From assembly GCA_022702705.1 (NCBI GenBank), contig CM040421.1, positions 59,126,621 to 59,190,620 of the forward strand: a stretch of 64,000 nt of DNA. The letters run 5' to 3'. Below, piece after piece: positions 25,201 to 40,200 of this stretch (positions are counted from its first letter, which is position 1; each line of letters opens with the position of its first letter). Origin of the DNA: Papilionanthe hookeriana x Papilionanthe teres. Taxonomy: Eukaryota; Streptophyta; Magnoliopsida; Asparagales; Orchidaceae. The position numbers were made by a program, and so were the translations under genes. Below the pieces are notes generated by a model. The model had not been told where the DNA came from, searched no databases, and saw nothing but the letters and a program-made list of their open reading frames with translations.

Positions 25201-28200
25201 AATGCAGAGAAATGAAATTTTCTCTTCACCAAAATAGGTTTCCAAGGAGATCACCAAATCCCTAGGGCGACTGATCACTAATTCTCAAGCCAATGAAGAA
25301 TCTTCATCCATGAGTTCACATAATCAGTCAATAATGTTCATTTTAGAGAAAAGAAGAGCTCAAATACAATGCTAAACACCCTTTCATCACACCTAATCTA
25401 ACCAAGGTAACTTCCCAAAGAGGGGGAGATAGGGAGTGGCTAACCCCCTCTTGGAACCACCCCAAACCACCTTGGTCCAATTTCTACTCCATGCGTTGAC
25501 CAAGTCAGTGCTATCTAAAGTCACATAAGCATACATTGACTTCTCATGAGCGAGGTCAATGCCACATAAATGGATGTTTGACTTTAAAGTTCATGGAAAG
25601 GTCTTGCCAAATTCTAAAGGGTCTTGGTAAGGCATAATATCGTCCAGATGGTTGCTTTATGGTTTTAGTTTTTTATAGGTATAACACTGAGTAACAAATT
25701 TGTCCAAATCTTGCTTGAGAGAAATTTAAAAGAATCTTGATTCAAGGAGGTGAATAGTTTTCATTTTCCAAAATACCCCTATATCCGTCCAGAATGTAAA
25801 TTTATAATCAGAAATGCTCTAACTGAAATCTTGGGGATGCATTATTTTCTCATTTTATATAACTGATGAGATCAATAAATGATTGTCCATTCTTAATATG
25901 CTCAAGATACATCAGATGAAAGTCTGGACAAACTTGATAGTCATCCTTAAGTCGTTCAAATTCAATGATCTAAAATTCTAAAAATGAAATTACTAATGTC
26001 AACCTAAAAAGTGCAATGTGTTTAGTATCAACTTTTGGTTTATGATTTAAGACAAAAGTGAAATCTTGAAGATACTCAACTCACTTAGTATGCTTATAAC
26101 TTAATTTATTTTGGTTGTTAATGAACTTTAGAGCATGATGATAAGTGTTCGAAATGAACTCTTTGTGCAATAAGTAATGTCAATAAATTTCTCTATCATA
26201 AGTAGAGTATCATTGTTTTGCTTGATTTAACTTCTCACTGTTGAAAGCAATATTGTGGTCTTCTTGACTAAGAACACACCTATGTCTACACCAGAGGCAT
26301 CACAAATGATCTCAAAAGTTTTGTTAAAATCAGGAAGCTTTAATACGTGAGATGAGGTTATAAGGATTTTGATTTGTTTCATGATTTTTGGGTTGATGTG
26401 GTTCACACAAACTTATCTTTTTTTAATAAGTGATGAGAGCTACAATTGTGCTGAAATTTTTAATGAATCTTTTTTTGATGGTTGCTAAATCATGAAAATT
26501 TTGGACATTAATGAAGTTTTTAGGTATGAGACAATCTAAAATGACTTGAATTTTTTCGGGATTAGCTTTCAAATCATCAATAGTCACAATAAACCTTAGA
26601 AAAATAACTTCATGCATGCAAAGGAACATTTTAATTTTTTTTGTGAAGCTTTTCCTTTTGTAGGTTAAATAACACTGATCTTAGGTGCCATAGGTGATCT
26701 TTCTCATTGGGGCTGAAAAAATGAGAATGCTATCAAAATATATCACAAAAGTTTTCCTATAAAGGATTTTAAAACTGTATTCACGAGTCTCATGAAAGTA
26801 CTAGGGGTATTGGATTGTCTAAAAGACACCACTAACCACTCATACAGTCTACCAGGGTCTTAAAAACCATCTTATATTCATCTCGCTCTTATCCTAATGT
26901 GGTGATAACCACTTTTAGGTCAATCTTAAAGAAAACTGTGACATTTCCATCAAGATCTAACATGTTATGCATTCAGTGAATTTTAAGTCTGTATCTGATA
27001 GTAATCTTGTTGACTGCTCTAATATCAATGTACATTCTCCACGTGTCATCAATTATAGTGACTAACAATGCTGGAACTGCACAATGACTAAGTCTTTCCT
27101 AGATAAAACATGACTTTAATAGTTCATCAACTTATCTCTTGAGTTTAGCATGTTCAGTGGGGTTCATTCTATAATGTGGTAGATTTGGTAGCTGTGAATC
27201 TAAAATAAAATCTATTGCATGCTGGATATCTCATAGGGGTTGAGGCCATCTAGTAGGTCATCGGGAGATTGATCCTGAAATTTAGATAGTAAAAGAAATA
27301 CAATTTTGAGGATGTGAAAACTAATAGGTTTGAGTGCAACTTATCTAACATGAAACAAATAAAAAGATCATGGGTTAGAAAACTCTTTCTTAATGGTGTT
27401 GAATCCTACTTTGATAATACTAAATTTAAAATGTGATTGAATGTGTAGGACTCTCAACAACGATGTCTGAAGAACCCTCTTTAACATTTGTTACATGTGG
27501 TCTATCTTATGACACTTTAAACAAATTATATCCTGGCCTTGGACAATCTTATTGCTTTGACTACTGGTGGGTGGTGGTGTATGTCTAGTAGTAGACCTTT
27601 GCTTGCATGCGTGGAAGATGAAATTGAGGAACCTGGACCTCTAGTTCAGGAGTTTGAAGCGGTCTTCTTATGTTTTTTCAGAAGTAATGCATAGTGCAAA
27701 GTATCCTCAAGTGCTTATGGGTCCCGAAGTTGTACTTCATGGTGGATCTCACTCTTAAGTCCAATGGTGAACTTATTGGCTAGTTGTCACTTAGGGTCAG
27801 TGCAATATGTTCTATCAACGAAGTCTTCAAATTGGTTTATGTACTCAACAACCTGCTTGCTTCATTGTCTTAAAGTCATTAATTGTTCATTGAGTTTCTT
27901 CTCATGGTTTCTAAGGAAGTATTTAGCTCTAAGCATCTCCTTTATTTTTTCCCATGCGAGGACCTATCTTTCTAGCCTTTGTTTCTTAATCAAAAGGTCG
28001 CTTCAAAAGATTTAAATATGAACAGTAAGTCATTTTTGCAAAGGTCCTCATTTGGTGGTCATCCATCTGATGCCACTCAAAGAATCTATCCCTTTGGGTG
28101 TGCTAGACAAGGAACCTATTGGGGCCATGGACTGTCATAGCTTTGTCTATCAACTTTAACTTTTTTAATCGGTTCTAATTGAGTTCCAAAGTTTCTAATA

Positions 28201-31200
28201 AGCCTATTCCTAGGTTTGTTCCCAAAACCCTTTCTTCCAGGTGTTGAGGCTTTTTTTTGGTTCTTCTAGAAAGTTTTCTTTCAATTGGGTTATGTCGGTG
28301 AAATTGTTAACTAACGGAGTATTTGCAACCTAAGATTATTTCTTGGACTTGGTTTGCTAAGGTTGTAATTGGATCCTTAAGTTAGAGAATTTGTTCATTG
28401 ATTTGCATATTAAACTCTATCTTTCTATTATTTAAATACAATTGATACTGACTTATAAATTTAGGAGGCATGATCGCAAATGATAAAATGCAAGATTTTT
28501 TTTAGCCTTCATAATATGCTAAAACAATAATAAAAATACAAATAACAAAATAAGTAAGCTTAATCACAAAATTAAAATTAGCACAGTTGACATAGACTTT
28601 TCCCATACTAATTAGGAATTAGAGGAATGTTTAAGTTGCAATCTAGAACTCTCCCTCTCTGTTTAGATGTCACCAAAATTAAATTATGGAGGGATAAATT
28701 CAAGGTAATTGGTTTAGACGCGATTGTGGTGCTAACTTGTTTGTGTTAACACAAATGTGATAAGTTGTATCAAATATGTACATTTGCCACTAATATTTGT
28801 AATAGAAGTAAAATACCGAATAAATGAAATTAAACCAAGGGAATGACAACAATTATCTCGAAGTGTTGAAGATCAAGTGTTGTACCAAGCTTATCAATCC
28901 ACAATGTTCTACAAGGTCAAGTGCTTGTCCACCAAACTACGTGCTTGGGTAGGGTATACGTTGATTGTTTTTTGTGGATGATCAAGAACACTCAGAAATA
29001 ATCAATGTGGACTCAATCTTCTTCAAAGATTAGTGTATTAAATTTTGGCAGAGCTCAACTGGAAGTGATGAAAATGGAATTAGGGTTTATTCCAGGTTAT
29101 GTCCATAATTTGGAAATCTCACTTCAATTACATATAAATTTCTCTATAAACCTCAAACTCATGCAAACAAGCACTTGAATTGTAGGGTAGGGTATTAACT
29201 ACAGATGTGGAAACCTAAGTAAGTTTTGGGATTGATTTGTTATGTAGAAACACTGATATACTGGGGATAAGTCGGTTATATCCATAGATGATCTAGTTTG
29301 GCAAATGGGCTATTTTTTGTGAATGTGTGAGAGTTTAGTAATTTAAATTGGAGTTAGTATTTGAAAAACTCGTGTATGAATCATGAGAGTTTTGTTGGGT
29401 TTACGCCATTGAGGAAGCAAATCCGGGGATAAGAAAAATTGGAACAAGAAACACATGATAGAAAACATCGATTTTCTTGAGTTAGTTATTCTCCAATAGT
29501 TTCAACATAACATTACATTTATTTTTTTATATTTTTGAGGCAGCAAAAGAGACGAACATAATGATACCAAATTCAAAATTTTTGGAGCTGATTTGATCGT
29601 TTAAATTGGGCAAATGACATAACAAGTGCATGTTTTCGGTAGAAAAATAGATTTAGGGATTCTGACTTAAAATAATAATATAAATGTATAAAACACAAGT
29701 TTTTGGATTTTTTTTGGGAACATAAAATAAACAACTCTATTAACATAAACAACTCAAGATTTGCATGAAAAAACGCAGAAAAATTAAAATTCGTACTTAC
29801 TAGACCAGATTTCCAAGGAGATCACCAAATCTCTTAGGCGGCCGACTACCAAGCCTCAAGCCAATGTAGAATTCTCATCCAAGAGTTCACACAATCATCC
29901 GATAATGTTTCATTTCAGAAACAAGAAGAGTTCAAATATAATGTTAATCACAAATTTCATCACACCTCTTCACTATCAAGGTAACTACCCAAGGAGAGAG
30001 AAAAAGAGTGGCCAGACCCCCTCTTCGAACCACCCCAAATTACCTTGGCCGAAATTTCCACATAAAGCCATAAGCGTACCTTGACTCCACATAAGCAAGA
30101 TCTACGCCACATAAGCAAATGTTTGACTTTAACATAAATAATACATACATTTTACCAGAACACATACAATTAACATACAAGGTTAAAGAAACTATATATT
30201 ACATAACATAATGAATGAATGACATGGTTGAAGGTTTCTATGACCTTCAAAACCATCAAAATCCTCTCAAGCTTGATTTTGCCCTTGATTTGTATCTAGT
30301 TGTTGGGCCACGTCCATGGGCCACATCAATCTCCTTCAAAAGTTAGGAGATCAAATCACCTCAAAATTTTGAATTTGGTATCATTCTGTTTGCCTCATTT
30401 CATACTTCAAAAATAGAAAAAAAATGTTATGTTAAAATTATTGGAGAAAAGTTAGCCCAAAGATTTTATTTGTTGCGTTTTCTGTTTTTCTTATTCTGAG
30501 TTTCTTGTTCCCAAATTCATATTTCCAATGGTCCAAATCCAACAAAATTCTGATCCATATTAGAGTGTTTCTAATACAATCTCCAATTTTATTTACTAAA
30601 TTTCTACACCTCTACAAAATGATCTAACCCATTTCTTAAACTAGGCCATTTATGGACATAATTGTCATATTTCCAGTATACTGGTATTTATCCATATCAA
30701 ATAAATCATACATCTTACCAAACTTTTTAGATCAATAGTTGACACTCTACTCTACAATTCAAATACATGTTTGCATGATTTTAAGGTACGTAGAGAAAGT
30801 TCTACGTGTTTGAAGTGAGACTTACTGACTCTGATAGAACCTGAAATAAATTCTAATTTCATATTTATCACTTTTAATTGAGTTCATCCATCAAAATTTA
30901 ATCTCATGACATTTGAAGAAAATTAAGTCCGCCTTGATCACTTTTTGGTGATCTTGATTCTCCACAAACAACAATCAACTCACGCCCTACCCCATCGTTC
31001 TTGATATTAGAGCGCAGTTTGATGAATTAACACTTCACATTGTGGAACTTTGTTGATTGAGAAGCTTGATGAGTCTTTTATAACACTTGATCTTTAACAC
31101 TTGTTTTGAGGTAATCTCTGTCATTATATGAAATTTTACTTTTATTGAAGTATTAGTAGCAAATGCACATATTTGATGCACGTTATGCCATAATTTTTAT

Positions 31201-34200
31201 TAGCACTAACTAGTTGGCCTCACATTTAAGCCTAGCTACTTACCTTGAACCTACCCCTCCGTAATTTTACTTGAGTGACACCTAAACAACAAGGCAGAGC
31301 TCCACATTGCAAATTAAACCTACCATTTGATTTCTAATTGGTATGAGAAAAGCCTATGTGAACTATCACTTTTTTTAATTTTGTGACTAAATATATTTAT
31401 GTTGTTATTGATGTTTATATTATTATTTTAGCATTTTATGAAGGCTTGAAGAAATTTTTGTGTTTTATCATTTGCAACCATACCTTTTAAATCTGTAAGT
31501 CAAGATCGATTTGATTTAAGGTATGTTTGGGGCAGCTGCAGCTTTTCAACTTTTCAGTCTAGAATATACATGCGCAAGAAGCTTATCTCGTGAAGTTAGT
31601 CTGCTCTGTTTATTATGAATTGTGTGAAAATAATCATGCGATTATTCTGCCCTCGTTTAAGTAAATCTGTTTAAAACGGAACTGTGACACACATATTTGA
31701 TACTTCAAAAGTAGAAATTTATTTCAAACAAAGCAAAATTCAGATGCACAACTCACTTAACAATGAGTACCAAAAGTGCTAAAGAAAGAGAAATAATTAA
31801 TAAAATTACAAGTAGTAGTACATTTTATTGTAGTAGTACATTTTAAAGTGCTAAAGAAAAAGAAAGAACCGATGAAAATATGTTCCTCTCTCATGCCAAA
31901 TTATGGGAAAGAAAATAAAACAGGTAGTAGTACATTTTTTTGTTATTTTAAGCATATGTTATAGAGCACTTTATGATCCTATATATACCTAAAGTTTCAA
32001 GAGAGGGGCAACACAATTATAACATAGGTTGCAAATGCGAGATGGTTAGGTGAAATTGAAAATATACGCATCAACCATGTGAATACAACTATAAGACTTC
32101 TATTATAAATCTGTAATATATTATTCTTACCACAAAGACATAAGATAATTTTAATTCAAGCACTTTTTTTATTAATAGATATCCTAAAATTACTCATCTA
32201 ATACTTAAAAATTTTGACTCTTAACCTTTTAAAAAAATATTATTAATATTAATTTAATTAAGATAAAAATTTATTTCCAAGCATATAATTTAATGAAATT
32301 TAGAGAAGTAATAAACAATAAAATATAAAAAGAAGGATTACGTGCATATGAATTTTGTGTAAATACTTTTTAATTGATTCCTGTGCTCCTTGAAGCTTCT
32401 GCACAAGTACAGGCAGCGTCGAGGAATCGTCTTCCGCTTCGCCTACATTCTCGATCTTGTTCTCGGTCGGATCGATCGCCTCATTCCACTGTTGCCCAAA
32501 ACTCCAGGAACTATGAGATCTGCGCGACAAGAATGGGGGAGAGGATGCCTGAGTCGCCAGTAAGGGAGGAGTGCGAGCCGCAGTCGAGCGAAGGAATCAA
32601 AGACGCGACAGTGGATTAGGGGATCGTGAGAGCTTCGACCAGGAGGGGTATTATGGACAGCGCAACGAACATCTCCCCCATGAACGCGGGCCACGAGGTT
32701 CGATCCTCGGCTTGCGTTCCGCCAAATTCGCATCCTACCGCGAGCAGGACGCCAAATCAAACAACGTAATGTCGCGACCCGCCGCCGCAATGCAATCAGG
32801 TCGCAGTCCCAAATAGACCCTTAACTAATAGGAGAATATATGAGCTTAATATGCAACCTAATGAACAAATTCTCCAACTTAAGGTCTAATCACAAACTTG
32901 ACAAACCAAGTCGAAGATATTAGCCTTAGGTTACCAAATTCTCCGTTAGTTAACAATTCGACTGACATAACTCAATTGAAAGAATATTTTCTAGAGGAAC
33001 CTAGGGATGTTTACCACCTAGAAGAAATGGCCTTAGGAACGATCCTAGGAACGGGCATGGAAACTCTTGCCTGTGAAACCAACTGAAAAAAAAGGCAACC
33101 ACACCTCATAAAATTTATCTCACTTATAACACTTCAAAACCTTCAGAAGATGGTAGAGAACCTCCACCACAATATATTCTCTACACAAACTCACAAACCC
33201 TGAATTGACTTTCAGCCTAAACCTAGCCAAAATGAGAATGTTAAACTTCACTTGATTGTATTTTTCCCTACAACAAGGGAGGGTTCCTCGAACATTATGG
33301 TTGAGTTCTACACATTCATAATCACATTTTGATTTTAGCATTGTCAACGTAGGATTCTACACTATTAGGAAAAACTTTTCTGATATGGGATCCTATTATT
33401 TGCTTAATGTTAGAAAAGTTGCACTTGAACTTACTGAATATCACATCCCAAAATTGCAGCTCATTTATTATCTTAATTTCAAGATCTATATTCCGATGAC
33501 ATTCTAGATGGTCTCCGGTATTCAACATGCCATATATTATATTCTAGCTTTACAACTACAAAATCTACCCCATTATAGGATGAATCCCACTAAATATGTT
33601 GAACCCAAAGAGGCAAGTGGATGAACTATTAAGGAAATGTTCCATCCAAGAAAGCCTTAGTTTTGTGCATTTCCAACATTGTTAACCTGCAAAAAAGATG
33701 ACACTTAGAGAATGTGCATTGATATTAGAGCAGTCAACAAGATCACTTTAAATATAGATTTTCAATTCCTCTATTGGATGACATGTTAGATCATGTTGGA
33801 AATGCCACACTTTTCTCCAAGATTAACCTGAAAAATGACTATTGTCATATTAGGATAAGAGTGAAAGATGAATGGAAGACAACTTTGGAGACCTCTGATG
33901 GGTTGTATGAGTGGTTAGTCATGTTTTTTGGATATCCAATGCTCCTTTTACTTTTATGGAACTCGTAAATACAATTCTAAAACCTTTTATAGATTAGTAT
34001 TACTTAAGCTACAGGAGGAAAAACTCTACATCAATATTAAGAAATATTTCTTTTGTATGCCTGAAGTTACTACTCTAGAGTTTATTGTGATTGTGCCGAT
34101 GGTTTGAAAGTTGATCCTGCCAAAATTCAAGCCATCTTAGATTGGCTTGTACCTAAGAGCTGCACTGATATCCATAGTTTTCATGGCTTAATAACCTTCT

Positions 34201-37200
34201 ACCAAATATTTATTAAGAATTTTAATATAATCGTAGCTTCTATCACTGACTTATTGAAGAAAGATAAATTTGCATGGATTATGTCAGCCCAAAGGCCATT
34301 GAACAAAACAAGGTCTTTATGATCTCATCTTTTGTATTAAATCTTCCCAATTTTAACAATACTTTTGAGGTCACTTATGATGCCGCTGGTGTACGCATAG
34401 ACGAATTTCTTAGTCAAGAAAACACTTGTGTTGCCTTCTACAGTGAGAAATTGAATGAAATAAAACAACTTTACTCTACTTCTGATGGAAAATTTTATGC
34501 AATTATTTAGTTGCTTCGACATTGTAGACATTACCTATTGCACAAAGAGTTTATTTTGAACACTGAACATCATGCTCTAAAGTTCATTAACACGGAAAAG
34601 AAATTAAGCTGTAAATATGCTAAGTAGTTTGAGTATCCTTACGATTTTACTTTTGTCCTAAATCATAAACGAGTTGATAATAAACCCACTTATGCACTTT
34701 TTGGGCTGACCTAGGCAATCTCATCTTTAGAATTTTAGATCCTTGGATTTGACAGATTTAAGGATGACTATTAAGTTCATCCCGACTTACATTTGATCTA
34801 CCTTGAGCATGTTAAGAATATACAACTTTGTAGTGATCTCCTCAGTAATTATTCTTCCACAATAGATATTTATATAAAATGGAGAAAATTGTGCATCTCC
34901 AGGACTTGAGGCATTTCTGATTATAGAGTTACATTCAGGAGGGATAACGAGGCATTTTGGAAAAATGGACTAATCACCTCCTGAATCACAATTCTTTTGG
35001 CCTTTTCTCTAGCGGGATGTGGAGAGAATTATTACTCAATGCTATACCTATAGAAAAGTTAAATCCGCAAAGCAGCCATCTAGATTATACTTTGCCTTAC
35101 CTATATACCCTGTAGACATTGGAAAGATCTTTCCATAGACTTTGTATTGGGACTTCCCATGACACTTAGAGGACATGATAACATCTTTGCAAGCCTCCTA
35201 ATGTGCAGGATACTTCTTTTGTAGGATAATAGATCACTTTTTGCAAGGATTGATCCAACCTCATTCTATGAAATAGACCATATCATGATATTTGAGGAGG
35301 ATCAAACAAGTGATTAGAGATTCTTAGTGAGGTGGAATTGATAAACATCCTACATACGACGATTGGATCACTAGAGAGGATTTGTAAGAGCTTGTTTCAG
35401 ACCTAGCAGATGAGTATGTTGATTTCAGCTCTTCGAAGAAGAGTGTTCTTCTGGATCTAGGGTAATTGATGTGGCATATGATGACAACCTTATCACTAGG
35501 TCTCAATCTAGAGTAGGTGGCCCGACTACTAAATTCAAATCTATAGCCAAAGCATGCTTGAGAGGACTTTGTGGTTTTGAAGGCTTTAGAGACTTTCAAT
35601 TATGTCTATTTCCATTATGTTATGTAATATTTAGTTTCGTTAATGTTATGTGTTATTTGTATGTATTTTGATAAAGTGTATGCATTATTTATATTAAAGT
35701 CAAATGTTTGCTTATAGGCAGTCAAGGTACGCTTATGTGGATTTATGTGGCATTGAATTGGTCAATGCATGGAGTAGAAGTTTCGCCAAGGTAGTTTTGG
35801 GTGGTTCCAATGGGGGGCTGAACACTCCCTCTCCCCCTCTCCTTGGGTAGTTATCTTGGTAGTGAAGAGTGTGATGAAATGATGTTTAGTTGAACTCTTA
35901 TTTTCTCTGAAATAAAATACTATTGGTTGATTTCGTGAACTCTTGGATGAAGAATTCTCCATTGACTTATGGTATGGTGGCATGCCACACAAAAGATTTG
36001 GTGATGTCCTTGAAAATTTGCTTTAGTGACTAGGAATTTTCATTTCTTTGTGCTTCTTTCATGCAAATCTTGTGTTGTTTGTGTTAGTAGTATTGTCTAC
36101 TTTATACCAGACGAACATTCAAAATCTTGTGTTTTATTTCTTTGTTTTGTTGTTTTAAGTGAAAATCCTTATACCTGTTTTTCTCTGAAAAACCTGCACC
36201 CGTGTGCATTTGTCTAATTTAACCTCCAAATTATCTAAAAAAATTACCAAACTTTCCAGATCAGTAGTTAACACCTTGCCCTATAATTAAAGTACCTTTT
36301 TGTATGATTTTGAGGTTTGTAGAGAAAGTTCTATGTGTTTTAAGTGAGACCTTCAGATTTTGGACAGAATCTGAAATAAACCCTAGTTTCACTTTTATTA
36401 CTTCCAATTGAGCACCTCCACCAAAATTTGATCTTTCGATTTTCGAAGGAGATTGTGTCCGCCTTGATCACTTCTTAGTGAACTTGATCCTCCCCAAACT
36501 GAAATCAACTCACACCCTACTCTATCATTCTTGGTATCAAGATGCAATTGAGAGTGCAAAAGTGGATTTAGAGTTTATTTCAGGTTTTGTCCAAATTCTC
36601 ATTATAAACATGCCGAATATTCTCTACAGACCTCAAAATCATAGAAATAAATACTTGAATTGCAGGTTGGAGAGTTAACTACTGATCTGAAAATTTTGAT
36701 AAATTTTGATACTGATTTGATATGGAGAGACTAGATATATTGAAGATTGGTTAGTTCTGTATAGAGGTGATCCGATTTGGGAAATTGGCTAGATCTTTTT
36801 GTCGAGGTATGAGAATTTGTAATTTAAAGTAGAGATTGTAATAGAAACACTTTAGTATGAATTTTGAGAGTTTTGTTGGGTTTGGACCATTGCAGATATG
36901 AATTTTGGGACATGAAACTTGGAAAAATAGTATCAGGAAACACAAGGTAGAAAAGCTAGGATTTTCTTTGGGCTAACATTTCTTTAGTAATTTTAACATA
37001 ACATTCAATATATTGTTTTATATTTTTAAAAGTAGGGAAAGATATGAACAAAATGATACTAAATTCAAAATTTTTGGAGATGATTTGATTGGTTAAATTT
37101 GACAAATAACATAATTAGTGCAGTCTTTTCAGAGAAAAATAAATTTAAGGATTCTCACTTAATGCAACAAAACAAAGGGAGAAAACACAAAATTTTGTGG

Positions 37201-40200
37201 TTTTCTTTTGGAACGTAAAGTAGACAACACCACTAACGCAAATAACATAAGATTTGCATGAAAGAAATGTAGAAAAATGAAAATTTCTACTCGCTAAAGT
37301 AGGTTTCCAAGGAGATGACTTAATCCCTCGGCTGGTGACTGACTCCAATACTCAAGCTAGTGGAGAATTCTTCATCCAAGTGTTCATAATACACAATCAA
37401 CCTACAATGTTTCATTTCAGAGAAAGGAAGAGTTCAAATACAATGCTAACCACTCTTTCAAAACACATCTTCATTGCTAAGGTAACTACCCAGTGAGAGG
37501 GAGTGGCCGACCCCCTCCCACCTTGGCCGAAGTTTTCCCTTTGTGCATTCGATCAAGTCAATGCCACATAAAACCACATAAGTGTACCTTGACTCCACAT
37601 AAGCGTAGCTTGATTCCACATGAGCAAGGTCAATGCCACATAAGCAAATGCTTGAGTTTAACATAACTAATGCACATATTTTACCAAAAACATACGAAAA
37701 GCACACAACATTAAGGAAACTAAATACTACATAACATAATGGAAAAAGACATAATTGAAGGTCTTTATGGCCTTCAAAACTATCAAAGTCCTCTCAAGCT
37801 TGATTGCCCTAGATTTGGATCGATTAGTTGGGTCACCTCTGTGCCACATCAAGTATTCGCTCTTCTGTAGCCAATGATATTCATATTACATAATCAAGGT
37901 CAACTCAAAATCATGAATGCTATTTTTATAGGGAGCAAATTCATCAAATTATATTTTCATAACTTTCACTTATTGATGATTGTGAGGGTCATATGGTTCA
38001 TTCAGTTGGGCAATCTCCTTTGGAAGGCTTTAGCATGTGGTTTCGCCTTGAGTATATCCCTTGCTAGTTTATGGATGTATATCACATTATTTACACTTAC
38101 ACCTTCAATAGGAAGTCTTCATTTTTTTTTTTTTTTATACACAACATATGCATAGAGAAATGTTTTTCTCCAATCATTTCTCTTACTCTTAGAAATAACT
38201 AAGCAATTAATAACTCGATGGTTGATGTACTTTTGATTGATTTTCTTTTTTAGATATGGCGCCTCATCCAAAACTTTCTCATTATCATCCTACTCACTTA
38301 AATCAAACTCACATAGAAATGGGATTTGAGCCTCACAATAATGTTTGCTTATGACCTTTCTTATGGTACTTGAAGCATGTGGTCTCTTTAGTATTCTTAA
38401 AATTTCTTTAATTAGGAATCTATTATTCTTGGTGCTCTTAATTGTGAGGTGAGGTCTAATACAGACCTTTGGTCAGGAGAATGACAACATTTTTTATTTT
38501 ATTTTATTCACCATGTGAGCATGGTTGAAAGCATCCTCTTGGAGTCAAACATCTCTACTAAATTATTAAAATCAACCATAAAATTAATGATAAAAAGAAA
38601 AAATAGGACATAAAATTAATGATAAATTTATTGGCTAGTTGCCCATCATTATCTTTTAGTTAACCCTAGAAGCTAAATCTTTAAAGAGTGGAGATAATGA
38701 GCTGAGTGGTGCCATCTTAGTATTAAAACTGACCCATATAGTTTCTTGTTATGGCGTCTTGGACAATACTTGGTTTTAAGCATTTTCTTCATCTCCAAGG
38801 TTTTCCCTTTTTAATCTTTACTCTTTTGGTAAGATGTTGATCCATTAGATTCTTACATGATTAGTGGGCTTTATCTCAGTAGAATTGACCCGTTGATAAT
38901 AATCCTTATATGATGAAAAACTCATTCATTTATATTGCCTAATCCCAAAAATCGCCGGAATTATCTATTTAATCATAGGAAAGTACCTCATTTAATCCTC
39001 CTAGAAGGATCATTAAAGTTTTTAGCACCTCTATTTTGTGATAGCCTTCATCCTCTTTCCTATAAAAAGATAGCCTCCTAAAGGATTGATCTTCTCTAGG
39101 GTTTTGTCAGGCTCATCATCCTCAAAATCAAGGTGGTGTGTTGTGCAGATACTAGAGATAGGTTGGATTTTATGGGCTTATGTTTTTCCTTGATTTTATT
39201 AAAGCAAAACAAATGGAAATTACTTGAGTCTAAGGCCAGCAATCAACCTTCGGTGTATATGATGGATCTGCCAATTATAAATACCAAATGTTAAGTCTCA
39301 ACCCTCCAAATGCTCGTTGTTTTAAAATTACCAGTTTTCAGGCCTTTGCTTTGATACCTATGTTGACTTTTAGCATTGGAAGAGGTGATTTAAGCCTTTC
39401 ACTAGCTGTGGTGGGACCTAAGGATGTGGAAGATACCTTTTAATAGTTGGAATAAATTTATTTGAGATGGTGAATGGAAGCAAGGGGCCAAATAATTGGT
39501 TAGGATATGAAAGTTATTAGGCTCTTATCTGGATCTAGGGTTTCTATTGGTTGAGGATTCGAGGAATGAAACCACTTGAAACAGCAAGATAATGGTTTTA
39601 GAGGTGATCTGGAGCGTTTGGTGTAATTTCAAGTGATTTAGAGGCTAAAGGATGGAAGAAAAATCAAGAATAAGTCAAGATGACCTAGTTTGGACTAATT
39701 TGGCTATTCTCGGGACGTTGTGTTAGTTGAAGGGCCTAAGGGTGTATTAAAGTTTTGGAAATGCTATGGAATGTTAGAGGAATATGTCGAGGTTGGATTT
39801 GGAGTAGATGGCAGAGATCAATGGTTTTATAGGGGTGATGGAGGAGGAGGAACCAAAATTAGGTTGAAAAATCCCAACTTATGGCCTTCAGCTTCAAGGG
39901 GGGTTTATTTTTTTGGGTTTTATGTTTGTGATATTAGCAATATGGACAAAATCGTTAGAAATATTTTAAGGGATTATCAAAGTATAAAAGAGGTACTTAG
40001 ATATTTGACCAAGAAAGAACCCAAAAAGGAAGTGGTTAACCACTAAACTCTCAACTTCAGAGATCCACACTCCAATTTTTATCATAACATCAAAACATAT
40101 TCTCTCATTCATTCCAATAATATTTCAGTTGTGACATCAAGTTTTGTAATTCTAAGTTTAAAAGAAAAAAAAAAGAAGAGACAAAAATTAAATCCATGTT

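Larger units (their letters stand above)
24778..30328 (-). mobile_element. Ty3/gypsy element A (nested, antisense to HEN2)
   Basis: A degenerate full-length element on the minus strand: 5' LTR at 28944-30328 (starting TGATGTGG on the element strand), leader, gag (about 27350-28500), RT-RNase H (about 26040-27080), and a truncated 3' LTR at about 24778-25590. The 3' LTR lacks about 430 internal bases and its TGATGTGG start compared with the 5' LTR. The coding part has many stops and an inactive RT. It belongs to the same family as element B. Confidence 0.75.
30350..36530 (+). mobile_element. Ty3/gypsy element B (nested, same strand as HEN2)
   Basis: Plus-strand relative of element A: a 5'-truncated LTR (30350-31000), a primer-binding site at 31001-31013, leader, degenerate gag, RT, RNase H and integrase remnants to 35465, then a 3' LTR from 35467. 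It sits head-to-head with element A, so their LTRs and leaders form inverted repeats of about 1.1 kb across 28.5-31.5 kb. A DNA-transposon-like insert (31520-32820) splits the gag leader. Multiple stops; not functional. Confidence 0.7.

Noticed and set aside
27764..28015. Plus-strand open frame of 83 codons
   Set aside because: Shadow of the minus-strand gag of gypsy element A.
39720..40046. Open frame of 108 codons just before HEN2 exon 2
   Set aside because: It lies within the right LTR of the outer element, and the corresponding left LTR does not preserve it.
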